This document shows, one piece after another, positions 1-8,257 of a DNA stretch of 55,533 bases. A program made the position numbers and the translations under genes. Under the pieces are notes generated by a model. That model saw only the letters and a program-made list of their open reading frames with translations. It was not told the origin of the DNA and did no database searches. Positions within the stretch are counted from its first letter, which is position 1. Each line of letters opens with the position of its first letter. Location: positions 1 through 55,533 of the forward strand of contig CALHCB010000155.1 of NCBI GenBank assembly GCA_937930695.1, given 5' to 3'. Source of the stretch: an uncultured Acidimicrobiales bacterium (GTDB lineage: Bacteria; Actinomycetota; Acidimicrobiia; Acidimicrobiales; SZUA-35).

Positions 1-330
1 GTCGAGAAGTACTACCTCGATCACCTCTACACCGGCATGATCGCTGGCAGCACAAAGGGTGTTCTTGCCCGGGGCGCCTATTGGTTCAACCAGAACGTGC
101 TCGATGCCTTCATCGACACCGTCGGCAAGTCCGCCGTCGGCAGCGGACGCTTCATCTATCGCTTCATTGACCAGGGCGCGATCGACGGTGCGGTCAACGC
201 ATCGGGTCAGACCGCCTCTGGGAGCGGCCAAATTCTCCGCCGGAGTCAGTCCGGCAAGATCCGACAGTACGCAACCCTGATGTTTGGCGCTGCCGCCCTT
301 ATGGCCGCAGTGTTCATCGTCGCCATCTGA
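1..330 (+). CDS. nuoL: NADH-quinone oxidoreductase subunit L, C-terminal end (partial)
   Basis: The 5' part lies outside the window; reading frame 1 is open from base 1 and ends at TGA 328-330. The visible 109 residues begin with VEKYYLDHLYT, which matches the end-of-protein segment that follows the long amphipathic helix in NuoL, and finish with a hydrophobic helix (LMFGAAALMAAVFIVAI). NuoL is a proton-pumping membrane-arm subunit of respiratory complex I. It is followed after 18 bases by nuoM and then nuoN, the normal order at the end of a nuo operon, so the identity rests on both sequence and context. Confidence 0.9.
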   Translation, partial: VEKYYLDHLYTGMIAGSTKGVLARGAYWFNQNVLDAFIDTVGKSAVGSGRFIYRFIDQGAIDGAVNASGQTASGSGQILRRSQSGKIRQYATLMFGAAALMAAVFIVAI

Positions 331-348
331 GTAAAGGCCAATACGCCC

Positions 349-1902
349 ATGGAAAACTCATTTCTCCAGGACTGGGGAATCACGATCATGGTCTTCCTGC
401 CGCTTGTCGGCGCCCTGATCATGATGCTGACTCCCGCCAGTCAGGAAGAGAACCACAAGTCGATTGCGCTCGGCACCACGCTGGCCACAGCTGCCATCGG
501 GTTCTGGATGTGCGTCGACTTCTGGCGCCTCGGAAAGTCGGAGTGGAACAACCTCCACTACGTGGTTGACAAGAACTGGATCTCTGTTGTCAATGCGCGT
601 TACCTGGTCGGAGTTGACGGGATCTCGATCCCACTCATCGCTCTGACGCTGCTGGTGGTTCCGCTCGTGATGATCTATTCCTGGAATCACATTCCGAATC
701 CGGGAAATCCCAAGGCGTTCCTGATGCTGATTCTCGTGCTGCACACCGGCATGCTCGGCAGCTTCGTTGCCCAGGATCTCGTGCTCTTCTTCGTGTTCTT
801 CGAAGTCGTCCTTCTTCCGATGTACTTCATGATCGGTGTTTGGGGCGGCGAAGATCGCCTTTACGCCTCGATCAAGTTCTTCCTCTACACGCTCTTTGGC
901 TCGGCCCTCATGCTGGTCAGCTTCTTGGCGCTGTATTGGTCCACTGGTTCGGACACGTTCATCATGAGCGAGTTGGCTGAGCGGGTGCAGACCCAAGACA
1001 TCAAGCTCGGCACACAGGTGCTGATCTTTGGTGGCATGTTCATGGGCTTTGGCATCAAGGTCCCGATGTTTCCCTTCCATACCTGGCTCCCGGACGCCCA
1101 CACCCAGGCTCCGACACAGGGCTCGGTCATTCTGGCTGCTGTGTTGTTGAAGCTCGGTACGTACGGCTTCATCCGCATCGCCATTCAGATCCTCCCTGAG
1201 GCCGCGATCGAGTGGGCTCCCTGGATCGGACTGTTGGCCGTGATCGGCATCATTTACGGATCGCTTGGTTGTTTGGCTCAGACCGACATGAAGCGACTCA
1301 TCGCCTTCTCTTCGGTTGCCCACATGGGTTACGTGATGCTTGGCATCGCCACGTTGACCGACTTCGGCATGAACGCAGCCATCTTCGGCATGGTCGCTCA
1401 CGGTCTGATCACCGGAATGCTCTTCTTCATCGCTGGTTCGGTGAAGGATCGCTTCCATACTCTGGAGATCAAGCGCCTCGGGGGCCTCCTGATACAGGCG
1501 CCTCGCATGGGTTGGATCCTCGGCTTTTGCACCATGGCATCGCTCGGCCTTCCCGGCCTCGCGGGATTCTGGGGCGAGTTCCCCGCAATCTTGGCTGCCT
1601 ACCAACCCGCTCCTGGCATCTCGACCTCGCTGTTCCGGGTCTACATGGTGGTCGCGGCCATCGGAACCGTGCTGGCCGCTGGCTATCTCTTGTGGCTCCT
1701 CCAGCGGACTGCCTTCGGCACCCCGTCAGAAGAGTTCGAGGACGATCCAGAGATCCACGACATGGTCTTCACCGAGTACGTGGCGTGGGTTCCCCTGCTG
1801 ATTCTGATCGTGCTCTTCGGCTTCTTGCCTCACCTCATCTTCGACCTCACCGACGGAACGGTTTCGGACTTCGCCGATGCCGTTGCGGCGCTCGGGAAGT
1901 AA
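349..1902 (+). CDS. nuoM: NADH-quinone oxidoreductase subunit M
   Basis: This 517-residue protein, of usual length for NuoM, is a polytopic antiporter-like subunit of complex I in the cytoplasmic membrane, taking part in proton pumping driven by NADH:quinone electron transfer. The membrane Glu in FFVFFEVVLLPMYF (E152) and the Lys in GIKVPMFPFHTWLPDAH (K237) are present; both belong to the conserved ion-channel residues of the family. The ATG start at 349 follows nuoL closely and the next gene, nuoN, begins six bases after its stop, so the three are surely cotranscribed. Nothing is unusual about it. Confidence 0.97.
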   Translation: MENSFLQDWGITIMVFLPLVGALIMMLTPASQEENHKSIALGTTLATAAIGFWMCVDFWRLGKSEWNNLHYVVDKNWISVVNARYLVGVDGISIPLIALTLLVVPLVMIYSWNHIPNPGNPKAFLMLILVLHTGMLGSFVAQDLVLFFVFFEVVLLPMYFMIGVWGGEDRLYASIKFFLYTLFGSALMLVSFLALYWSTGSDTFIMSELAERVQTQDIKLGTQVLIFGGMFMGFGIKVPMFPFHTWLPDAHTQAPTQGSVILAAVLLKLGTYGFIRIAIQILPEAAIEWAPWIGLLAVIGIIYGSLGCLAQTDMKRLIAFSSVAHMGYVMLGIATLTDFGMNAAIFGMVAHGLITGMLFFIAGSVKDRFHTLEIKRLGGLLIQAPRMGWILGFCTMASLGLPGLAGFWGEFPAILAAYQPAPGISTSLFRVYMVVAAIGTVLAAGYLLWLLQRTAFGTPSEEFEDDPEIHDMVFTEYVAWVPLLILIVLFGFLPHLIFDLTDGTVSDFADAVAALGK

Positions 1903-1908
1903 GCCACG

Positions 1909-3417
1909 ATGTTCGCCGTCCTCTCGACCATGTTGGCTGCCGCCATAGAGCGGCCCGACATCGACTGGCACGCCGTATTGCCAGAGCTGTTGCTCTTGGG
2001 CGGCGGCGCACTCGTCACCGTCATCGATCTCGTCTTCTTGGAGCGGGCTCGCAAGATCATGCCAACGCTCACGAGCTTGGTTTTTCTCGTTGCGCTCATC
2101 CCGGTGCTCACGCTGTGGGAGGCAGGGGACAACCTGCCACGAGTCATGTGGGACGGCGCCTATGTCGTCGACAACTACAGCCTGGTTCTCAAGGGTCTGT
2201 TTTTGCTGTCGGGTTATGTGATCGTTCTTCTCTCAACGAACTACATGAGCGAGGGCGACTACTACGACTCGGAGTACTACCAGCTGATCTCGGCATCGGT
2301 CCTTGGCATGTTGGTCATGACTTCTGCTCGTGACCTCGTCAGCATCTTTGTTGCGCTCGAGCTCGTATCCATTCCGGCCTATCTCATGGCAGCGTGGCGC
2401 AAGCGAGATCTCAAGTCGAATGAGGCGGGTCTCAAGTACATGCTCATGGGGGTCTTCGCCTCGGCGATTCTCCTCTACGGCATGTCGCTGCTCTATGGAT
2501 TGGCAGGCAGCACCAAGCTCGCCGACATTGCCACGGCGATCGATATTGGCGAATCGAAACCGATCATCACGCTCGGCATTGTCTTCACGATCATCGGCTT
2601 TGGCTTCAAGGTCTCGGCGGTTCCCTTCCATACGTGGGCTCCGGATACGTATGAGGGCGCACCAACACCGCTCACGGCCTTCCTTGCTGTGGCGTCGAAG
2701 GCTGCGGGTTTCGTCGCTCTTCTCAACGTGATCATCATTGGCTTCCCGACACAGGCCGAAGTGGTCGAACCCTTCATGTGGGTGCTGGCTGCGATCACCA
2801 TGACGGTCGGCAATCTCATCGCACTGCGTCAGACCAACCTGGTTCGGATGCTTGCCTACTCCGGTGTGGCTCAAGCCGGCTACATGCTGGCTCCGTTGGC
2901 CGTCTTTTCGGGAAATGCCGATCGGGCCACCTCTGCGGTCGTCACCTACCTTGTCATCTACGCCGCGATGAACCTCGGTGCGTTTGCCGTCGTCATTATC
3001 GCCGCCCGCAAGACGCAGTCCGGTGAGATCTCGAGCTACGGCGGCATGTTCAACTACGCCCCAGGCTTGACCCTGGCCATGACCTTTTTCTTGTTCTCGT
3101 TGGCCGGTATTCCTCCGGTTGGTGGCTGGTGGGCCAAGTTCGAGGTCTTCCGGGTTCTCACCGACGGCAACCGAGCAAGCGGTATCGCCCTTGCGGTGGT
3201 CGCGGCGGTCAACTCGGTGGTCGCGGCGTTCTACTATCTCAACATCGCCAAGCAGATGTGGTTCATGCCTGCGCCGGATGGCGACAACTCCCGTATCGTT
3301 ATCCCGCCGTCGCTGATTGCAGCGGTAGGGCTCACGCTTGCGGTCACCATTGCGACAGGTGTGCTTCCGGGTCTGGTCAGCGACATGACGGACTTCGTGA
3401 ATGTTGCACTGCCGTAG
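1909..3417 (+). CDS. nuoN: NADH-quinone oxidoreductase subunit N
   Basis: This 502-residue polytopic membrane protein is the third antiporter-like subunit of complex I and the last gene of the nuo operon here. The key residues of the family are visible: Glu in VALELVSIPAYLMAAW (E151) and Lys in GFGFKVSAVPFHTWAPD (K234). The start at 1909 is chosen because it leaves six bases after the nuoM stop. The stop codon lies inside the first copy of a 15-base direct repeat (3410-3424), whose second copy sits between this gene and the next. Confidence 0.97.
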   Translation: MFAVLSTMLAAAIERPDIDWHAVLPELLLLGGGALVTVIDLVFLERARKIMPTLTSLVFLVALIPVLTLWEAGDNLPRVMWDGAYVVDNYSLVLKGLFLLSGYVIVLLSTNYMSEGDYYDSEYYQLISASVLGMLVMTSARDLVSIFVALELVSIPAYLMAAWRKRDLKSNEAGLKYMLMGVFASAILLYGMSLLYGLAGSTKLADIATAIDIGESKPIITLGIVFTIIGFGFKVSAVPFHTWAPDTYEGAPTPLTAFLAVASKAAGFVALLNVIIIGFPTQAEVVEPFMWVLAAITMTVGNLIALRQTNLVRMLAYSGVAQAGYMLAPLAVFSGNADRATSAVVTYLVIYAAMNLGAFAVVIIAARKTQSGEISSYGGMFNYAPGLTLAMTFFLFSLAGIPPVGGWWAKFEVFRVLTDGNRASGIALAVVAAVNSVVAAFYYLNIAKQMWFMPAPDGDNSRIVIPPSLIAAVGLTLAVTIATGVLPGLVSDMTDFVNVALP

Positions 3418-3445
3418 GCAGCGAGAGGTTTGCCGTAGGCAGCGA
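3410..3445. repeat. 15-base direct repeat at the end of nuoN
   Basis: TGCCGTAGGCAGCGA occurs at 3410-3424 and again, unchanged, at 3431-3445. The first copy contains the nuoN stop codon (TAG 3415-3417). Each copy carries a small TGCC/GGCA inverted repeat. It looks like a local tandem duplication at a gene junction, with no gene in between. Confidence 0.75.
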
Positions 3446-3459
3446 TCGGGGTTGTTCGT

Positions 3460-3924
3460 GTGAGCAATCTCGAGGAGATCGGCGAGCAAGACAATTGGCG
3501 GTGCTGGCTCTGTGATGAACGGGTAGATCCCGATCTGTCGACAAACGACGATCGCGGTCCGAGTATTGATAGCCGCATCACCAAACGCAAGGCCAAGAAC
3601 AAGAGCAAGGCGGCAAGCCCGGAGTCGACCCGAGAGCGTTTGGCCCACCGGTCCTGTAATACCGGTAAGGGCGGTGTTGAGGCTGTGGTGGATTGGGCGG
3701 AGCACCTCTTCGTTGTCGATCCGGCACCGATTCTGCCCACCGTCGAGCGGTTGGCTCGCAAGGGGGGACGAGAGGCGATGGCTCGTTGCCCCACCCAACA
3801 AGATGCCGACGACGCAGCGGGGTGGCTTGTCGACCGGATCTCGCGTTTGTATCCAAGCCTTCGGGTCGAGGCCGACACCGAACCTGGTGGCGGCCAGTTC
3901 GTGTTGGTGCTGCGGGCGATCTAG
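3460..3924 (+). CDS. HNH-like small protein, function unknown
   Basis: This 154-residue protein starts at GTG 3460. Near the N-terminus it has WRCWLCDERVDP, and about 40 residues later ERLAHRSCNTGKGG. The CxxC pair followed by an H-x-x-C-N motif is the pattern of HNH-nuclease-like zinc folds, with a basic linker (KRKAKNKSKAASP) between. The C-terminal half (residues 70-154) has no motif I recognise. It could be a degenerate HNH nuclease or simply a zinc-binding protein; catalytic activity is not shown. Its stop shares the tetranucleotide CTAG (3921-3924) with the stop of the convergent racemase-family gene, so the two genes overlap by four bases. Confidence 0.6.
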   Translation: MSNLEEIGEQDNWRCWLCDERVDPDLSTNDDRGPSIDSRITKRKAKNKSKAASPESTRERLAHRSCNTGKGGVEAVVDWAEHLFVVDPAPILPTVERLARKGGREAMARCPTQQDADDAAGWLVDRISRLYPSLRVEADTEPGGGQFVLVLRAI

Positions 3925-4601
3925 CTCGTCGCCGGGTCCAGGCTTGCCATGGCTGCGGCGACAGCCATAGCGGGAGAACTGAGAACCCGATCGGGTTGGG
4001 CTACTCGTTCACCGGCGGGCGCCATCGATGCTTGGGCGATCATGATCACGTCGATGTCTTGCCCGATCGCGTCGATTTCCAAGGCGATGTTGTCGAGATA
4101 CCCGTCAATGTCATTGGATTCGAAGAGGGGCCACGCATCTGGGCAGAACCTTTCGATGAAGGTGGGGTTCGTGCCTGCCCTGGCGGCTTCTTCGCCCAAG
4201 AGCTCGAGTGCGGGGGCCGAGGCGGAGTCGACGGCTGTCACGACCGCGATCGACCCACTGCCGGCTCGTCGGACGGCCTCTGTGGCGAGTGGTCGATCAA
4301 TTCTGATGACCTGTGGAGCGCTTTTGGAGATCGTCCGCTCGGCGGGACCAGAGATCGTGCTGCAGGTGCAAACGATGATGTCGACGTCCGCGGCCGCAAC
4401 GTCGAGTAGCGCGGCCCGAAGCTCCTCTAGTAACTGGGGGGTGAGTCCTTCGGTGCGAGCCCTCGCCAGCAGGTCAGGACGTACGATGTGGGCGCCCTCA
4501 ACGGGGGAGGCAGCCGTGGAATTGGCGTCCAGCGCTGCGAGGAGCGCATCGAAGGTGGCGACGTGAACCTCAGCGGTGTGGAGAAATCCGATTCTGGGCA
4601 T
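3921..4601 (-). CDS. Aspartate/glutamate racemase-family protein
   Basis: This 226-residue protein has the pattern of the Asp/Glu racemase superfamily: an N-terminal IGFLHTAEVHVATFD segment and a catalytic-Cys loop at DIIVCTCSTISG (about residues 75-86). The second half-site, where true racemases carry another Cys, reads VIMIAQASMAP, so the second catalytic Cys is absent. Relatives with one Cys include decarboxylases and isomerases of the same fold, so racemase activity is not assured and the substrate is unknown. It stands alone on the minus strand, convergent with the HNH-like gene and divergent from the sigma-factor gene 75-90 bases away. Confidence 0.75.
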   Translation of the reverse strand: MPRIGFLHTAEVHVATFDALLAALDANSTAASPVEGAHIVRPDLLARARTEGLTPQLLEELRAALLDVAAADVDIIVCTCSTISGPAERTISKSAPQVIRIDRPLATEAVRRAGSGSIAVVTAVDSASAPALELLGEEAARAGTNPTFIERFCPDAWPLFESNDIDGYLDNIALEIDAIGQDIDVIMIAQASMAPAGERVAQPDRVLSSPAMAVAAAMASLDPATS

Positions 4602-4691
4602 GGGGAGAACCTACTGTGGGTCATGTGGGCGGCTCTCGACATTTCTTGGTGAGCTGTCCCCCGCAGTCGATCGCTCGTGCGTGTGACGTGT

Positions 4692-5282
4692 ATGGCAACG
4701 ACGTTCAGACCCACAGGGTCCCGCGAGGTCGCCGATGTCTGTGCAGAGGTTCGCGTGCAGGATGATCCGGCGAACGAGCCGCGCCTGTCGGTCGGTCTCG
4801 ATTTCGATTCGTACTACCGAGCTGACTACCACCGACTTGTTGGATTGGCGTTCGTGCTCACGGGTTCGTCGTCGTTGGCGGAAGATGTCTGCCAGGATGC
4901 GCTGACTGAAGCGCATCGACGTTGGGCCGTTGTCAGCCGCTATGACGATCCGGGAGCCTGGGTCCGTCGGGTCATGGTCAACAAATCTCGATCGCGCTTC
5001 CGGAAGTTGACGTCAGAAACCAAGGCGCTCACCCGGATTGGCTCTCGTCGTCTCGAACCGTTGCAGCCCGAGGAACGGTCCCTCGACGTGTGGGATGCCG
5101 TCCGCAGCTTGCCAAAGCGCCAGGCTCAAGCCATCGCCCTCTTCTATTGGGAGGATCGTTCCCAAGCACAGATTGCGGAGATCCTGCAGTGCAGCGAAGA
5201 GACGGTCAAGACCCACCTCAAACGAGGGCGGGTCGCCCTCGCAGATCGCCTGACGCCCACCGAGGAGGCCGACCGTGGCTGA
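4692..5282 (+). CDS. ECF (sigma-70 family) RNA polymerase sigma factor
   Basis: This protein of about 196 residues has the two ECF domains. Region 2 begins at FDSYYRADYHRLVGLAFVLTG and continues through LAEDVCQDALTEAHRRW. Region 4 is seen at LPKRQAQAIALFYWEDRSQ and then the helix-turn-helix QIAEILQCSEETVKTHLKRG. The composition resembles actinobacterial SigE-type ECF factors. The start is uncertain: ATG 4692 is preferred, GTG 4677 is possible, and the conserved part begins only near 4800. Its stop overlaps the next gene by eight bases, so the downstream membrane protein is cotranscribed and is a candidate regulator of this sigma factor. Confidence 0.88.
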   Translation: MATTFRPTGSREVADVCAEVRVQDDPANEPRLSVGLDFDSYYRADYHRLVGLAFVLTGSSSLAEDVCQDALTEAHRRWAVVSRYDDPGAWVRRVMVNKSRSRFRKLTSETKALTRIGSRRLEPLQPEERSLDVWDAVRSLPKRQAQAIALFYWEDRSQAQIAEILQCSEETVKTHLKRGRVALADRLTPTEEADRG

Positions 5283-6786
5283 CAACGAAGACTTCGTGGA
5301 GGCTGCTCTGCACCGGGCGGGCGAAGACGTGTTTGGCGAGGTCTCGTCCCGTGGTGTGCCCGACTTCTCGCCGAATCGCCGCACTGGTCCCGCCGTGCTC
5401 GGGATGTTGGCGGTTCTCCTCGTCGGAGCGGGAGCCTTTTTCGCCGTGCGAGATGGATCTGCACGGACTGTTGTGGAGACCGAACCGATTGGGGTTACCG
5501 CTACCGATCCTGGTCCTTTTGATGAGGGACGTACTGAAAACAGCACAGAAGACAGCACAGAAGACAGCACAGAAGACAGCACAGAAGAGAGCACGAGCAC
5601 TGAAGACAGCACTGAAGACAGCACTGAAGACAGCACAGAATCTGGCGTCTCGAGTGACGACATGTTCGACTCGCTGGTGAGGACCGTCGATGTCCGAATC
5701 CCGAACACCCTCGATCGTCCAGCGGTTGGGGAGGTCGTCGTTGATCCTGCGTTCGGCACCTCGGTGCGTCGTCTTACCGACGTGGGAGTCGGCGAGGCCG
5801 TCACGCCGGTCCAATCGCCAGCAAGTGCCTTCAACGCCGATGCCAGTTTGCTGTTGTTGTATCGCCAGGGGGCGGGTCACGAGTTGTACGACGTTGAGAC
5901 CGCCGAGTCGTTGGGCTTGCTCGGTATCGAGCCGAGCGACATCGAGCAGGTGTATTGGAGCCCGGTTGATCCCGAGGTGCTGTTCTTTGCCCGAGACCTC
6001 GATCTGATCAGTTTCAATACAACGACGAGAACGTCGACGGTTCTTGACACCATCGATCCGTGCTCGGGCGGTTTGGCCATCACGAGTCCTCTGTCGTGGG
6101 ATGGCGACACGATTGCGGCCCGTTGCACGCTCCAGGACGTCGGGTATCTCCTGATTGTTCATCAGATCAGTGGCGGAACCGAAGCCACGGTGCGGTGGGC
6201 AGAGTTCGGAGATCTGTATGTCTCTCCTGATGGAGATCGATTCGTGTTCGTCGATGCTCGATCCGGTGAGGCCGAGGTACTCAATGAGTATCTACAGCCA
6301 TTGGGAATCTTCTTCCCGACCGATGGGTCGAACGCGATGACTCGTGACGCGCTGGACGAGGAGTGGTTTGTCAGTTCGTCCTTCGATGGGGATTCGAGTG
6401 GATCGGTTGTGAGAGTGCGCCTGGATGATGGTGAGCGAGAGACTGCGATCGGACTCCTCACCGGCTATCCGTATCCGCCAGGCGGCACGCGCCTGGGAGT
6501 CGTACCTGCTCCGTTCGTTGCGGTGAGCGCCCCAGGCATCGAGGATCTCGACCAATGGGATGTCCTCGACGGTGAGGTTCTCCTGATGGATGGGCGGGGG
6601 GCCTCTCCGATCACGTATCGAATCGCTCACAACCGCGTTTCACCATCGACGGACTATTTCCACTCGTCGTTCGTGGCGGTCAGTCATGGGGGTTGTCGCA
6701 TCGCCTTCTCCAGCGACTGGGGGACCGGGGACCGGGCCGACACCTACGTTGTCGATCTAGGACCGTGCTCATCCGGAACCAGGTAG
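5275..6786 (+). CDS. Membrane-anchored protein with DSTE repeats and propeller-like exterior
   Basis: This 503-residue protein starts at GTG 5275 inside the sigma-factor gene. It has a cytoplasmic N-terminus of about 38 residues, one membrane helix (about 39-58, AVLGMLAVLLVGAGAFFAV), an acidic low-complexity linker of repeated D-S-T-E units (about 89-122), and an exterior part of roughly 370 residues. The exterior has short strands with SPDGDRFVFVDARSGE-like turns, as in TolB/WD40-like propellers. The position suggests an anti-sigma or signal-sensing partner, but the N-terminus lacks the HxxxCxxC zinc motif of classical anti-sigma factors, so that role is only inferred. Confidence 0.7.
   Translation: MADNEDFVEAALHRAGEDVFGEVSSRGVPDFSPNRRTGPAVLGMLAVLLVGAGAFFAVRDGSARTVVETEPIGVTATDPGPFDEGRTENSTEDSTEDSTEDSTEESTSTEDSTEDSTEDSTESGVSSDDMFDSLVRTVDVRIPNTLDRPAVGEVVVDPAFGTSVRRLTDVGVGEAVTPVQSPASAFNADASLLLLYRQGAGHELYDVETAESLGLLGIEPSDIEQVYWSPVDPEVLFFARDLDLISFNTTTRTSTVLDTIDPCSGGLAITSPLSWDGDTIAARCTLQDVGYLLIVHQISGGTEATVRWAEFGDLYVSPDGDRFVFVDARSGEAEVLNEYLQPLGIFFPTDGSNAMTRDALDEEWFVSSSFDGDSSGSVVRVRLDDGERETAIGLLTGYPYPPGGTRLGVVPAPFVAVSAPGIEDLDQWDVLDGEVLLMDGRGASPITYRIAHNRVSPSTDYFHSSFVAVSHGGCRIAFSSDWGTGDRADTYVVDLGPCSSGTR
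5539..5640 (+). repeat. 12-base minisatellite encoding the D-S-T-E linker
   Basis: Eight near-identical in-frame units of GACAGCACAGAA type (the first begins AACAGC; a variant block GAGAGCACGAGCACTGAA lies in the middle) encode the acidic linker of the membrane-anchored protein. The unit length is a multiple of three, so copy-number change would lengthen or shorten the linker without shifting frame. It is coding and without spacers, hence not a CRISPR array. Confidence 0.9.
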
Positions 6787-6808
6787 CGCTGGCTAGTTTG
6801 CGAGTGTG

Positions 6809-7282
6809 ATGCGCCACCGTGACAAGCCTGAAGACGTGCGCGTCGAGGTCGCTGACGTCGAGAGCCAAGCGACGATCGATGCCTTGGCTGAGTTGCGGGC
6901 CGCTTGGGCCATCGAGAGCGGCCGTGCCCGCGATGAGGGATACGAGTCACGGTTTCTGGCTTGGTTCGCACGGGAGAAGTCGCGTCGGGAGTTCTTCGTC
7001 GCTCGTGATGCTGCTGGCGCGCCGGTCGGCATGGTGAATCTTGTGCTCTTCGAGAGAATGCCGACGCCAGGACGTGAAGGTGGCGGATGGGGGTATCTCT
7101 CCAACATGTTCGTGGCGGAGCCGCATCGCGATGCTGGAGTTGGCGCGACGATGATGTCGGAACTCCTTCGACGTGCTGAAGTGCTCGGCTTGGAACGAAT
7201 TGTCTTGAATCCAACCGAGCGGGCCATCCCGTTCTACGAACGCCACGGATTTCGCGGGAACAACGAACTGATGGTCCGCTAG
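6809..7282 (+). CDS. GNAT-family N-acetyltransferase
   Basis: This protein of about 157 residues has the GNAT fold. Motif A for acetyl-CoA binding is YLSNMFVAEPHRDAGVGATM, followed by LLRRAEVLGLERIVLNPTE and the usual C-terminal AIPFYERHGFRG. The acceptor substrate cannot be read from the sequence. The start is ATG 6809, or GTG 6806 directly before it. The stop TAG overlaps by one base the GTG of the following methyltransferase, so the two are translationally coupled. Confidence 0.88.
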   Translation: MRHRDKPEDVRVEVADVESQATIDALAELRAAWAIESGRARDEGYESRFLAWFAREKSRREFFVARDAAGAPVGMVNLVLFERMPTPGREGGGWGYLSNMFVAEPHRDAGVGATMMSELLRRAEVLGLERIVLNPTERAIPFYERHGFRGNNELMVR

Positions 7283-8250
7283 TGGAACGCTTTGATGACT
7301 ACATGGAGCGTTGTCTCTACGGCCCAGAAGGCTTTTACAGCTCGGGAACGGGCATCGCTGGGCGAGGTGGAGATTTCATTACGAGTCCAGAGGTGGGGCC
7401 ACTGTTCGGAGTGCTGCTCGGTCGTTGGCTCGACGGTGTGTGGAATGAGGCAGGTCGACCGAATCCGTTTCCGGTGCTCGACGTTGGTACAGGGCCAGGC
7501 ACCCTTCTACGTGGCCTGAAGCTGGCCGAACCGGAGTGTTCCGCGGCGTGGGACCTCATTGGGATCGACCGCTCGGTCGACTCCGTGAAAGAGGACGACG
7601 GGATTCGAATCCAACCGGAGATGCCGTCGTCGCTCGACAACTCGGTCGTTCTCGCCAACGAACTCCTCGACAACCTGCCGTTTCGGATCGTGCACCGATC
7701 AAGTGCTGGTTGGAGCGAGTCGTTCGTCTCCGATGGTCAGTTCATCGAACAGCCGATCGATGATCCGGGTCTTTCCATCGACCCAGGAACATCCGCTCCG
7801 CTCTTGAGGAACGCCCACGACTGGGTGGCATCCATCTTGGAGCGCAAACCGTTGCGTCTTTTGTCGCTCGACTACGGGACAGCGACCACTGCTGAGCTAG
7901 CCGAGCGCGGTGGTTGGTTGCGAACCTATCGTTCACATTCGCGGGGCGATGACCCGCTCGCCGATCCCGGCGCGTGGGACATCACCACCGATGTTGCGAC
8001 CGATCAGCTGCCCGGATCTCCGCTCGTTCGAGTGCAGTCGGAGTTCCTCCACGACCTCGGGATCGACGAACTCGTTGCTGAAGGTCGGGCCCGCTGGACG
8101 GAGAAGGCGAGCGCGCCAGACATGGATGCTTTTCGCATGCGCTCTCGCATTGGAGAGGCCGAAGCGCTCGTCGATCCCGCCGGACTTGGTTCGTGGATCG
8201 TTCTGGAGTGGCGACAGATGACACCGACGACTGATCCCTCGGTAGCCTGA
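7282..8250 (+). CDS. MidA/NDUFAF7-type SAM-dependent methyltransferase
   Basis: This 322-residue protein carries the signatures of the MidA/NDUFAF7 family (COG1565): YGPEGFYSSGTG, then GDFITSPEVGPLFGVLLGRW, the SAM-binding glycine loop VLDVGTGPGTLLRGL, and VVLANELLDNLPFRIV. In mitochondria NDUFAF7 methylates an arginine of a complex I core subunit and is needed for assembly; bacterial members are mostly uncharacterised. The nuo genes lie about 4 kb upstream, which is suggestive but not proof of a shared task. The start at GTG 7282 overlaps the stop of the acetyltransferase gene by one base (TAGTG). Confidence 0.82.
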   Translation: MERFDDYMERCLYGPEGFYSSGTGIAGRGGDFITSPEVGPLFGVLLGRWLDGVWNEAGRPNPFPVLDVGTGPGTLLRGLKLAEPECSAAWDLIGIDRSVDSVKEDDGIRIQPEMPSSLDNSVVLANELLDNLPFRIVHRSSAGWSESFVSDGQFIEQPIDDPGLSIDPGTSAPLLRNAHDWVASILERKPLRLLSLDYGTATTAELAERGGWLRTYRSHSRGDDPLADPGAWDITTDVATDQLPGSPLVRVQSEFLHDLGIDELVAEGRARWTEKASAPDMDAFRMRSRIGEAEALVDPAGLGSWIVLEWRQMTPTTDPSVA

Positions 8251-8257
8251 CCATCTC

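Noticed and set aside
358..3801. Long minus-strand open frames opposite nuoM and nuoN
   Set aside because: They are rich in Arg, His, Gln and Glu with no domain, and lie fully opposite well-recognised membrane proteins; they are antisense shadows of a GC-rich genome.
5539..5640. Regular repeats as a possible CRISPR array
   Set aside because: Units are 12 bases, contiguous and in coding frame, with no spacers and no cas genes nearby.
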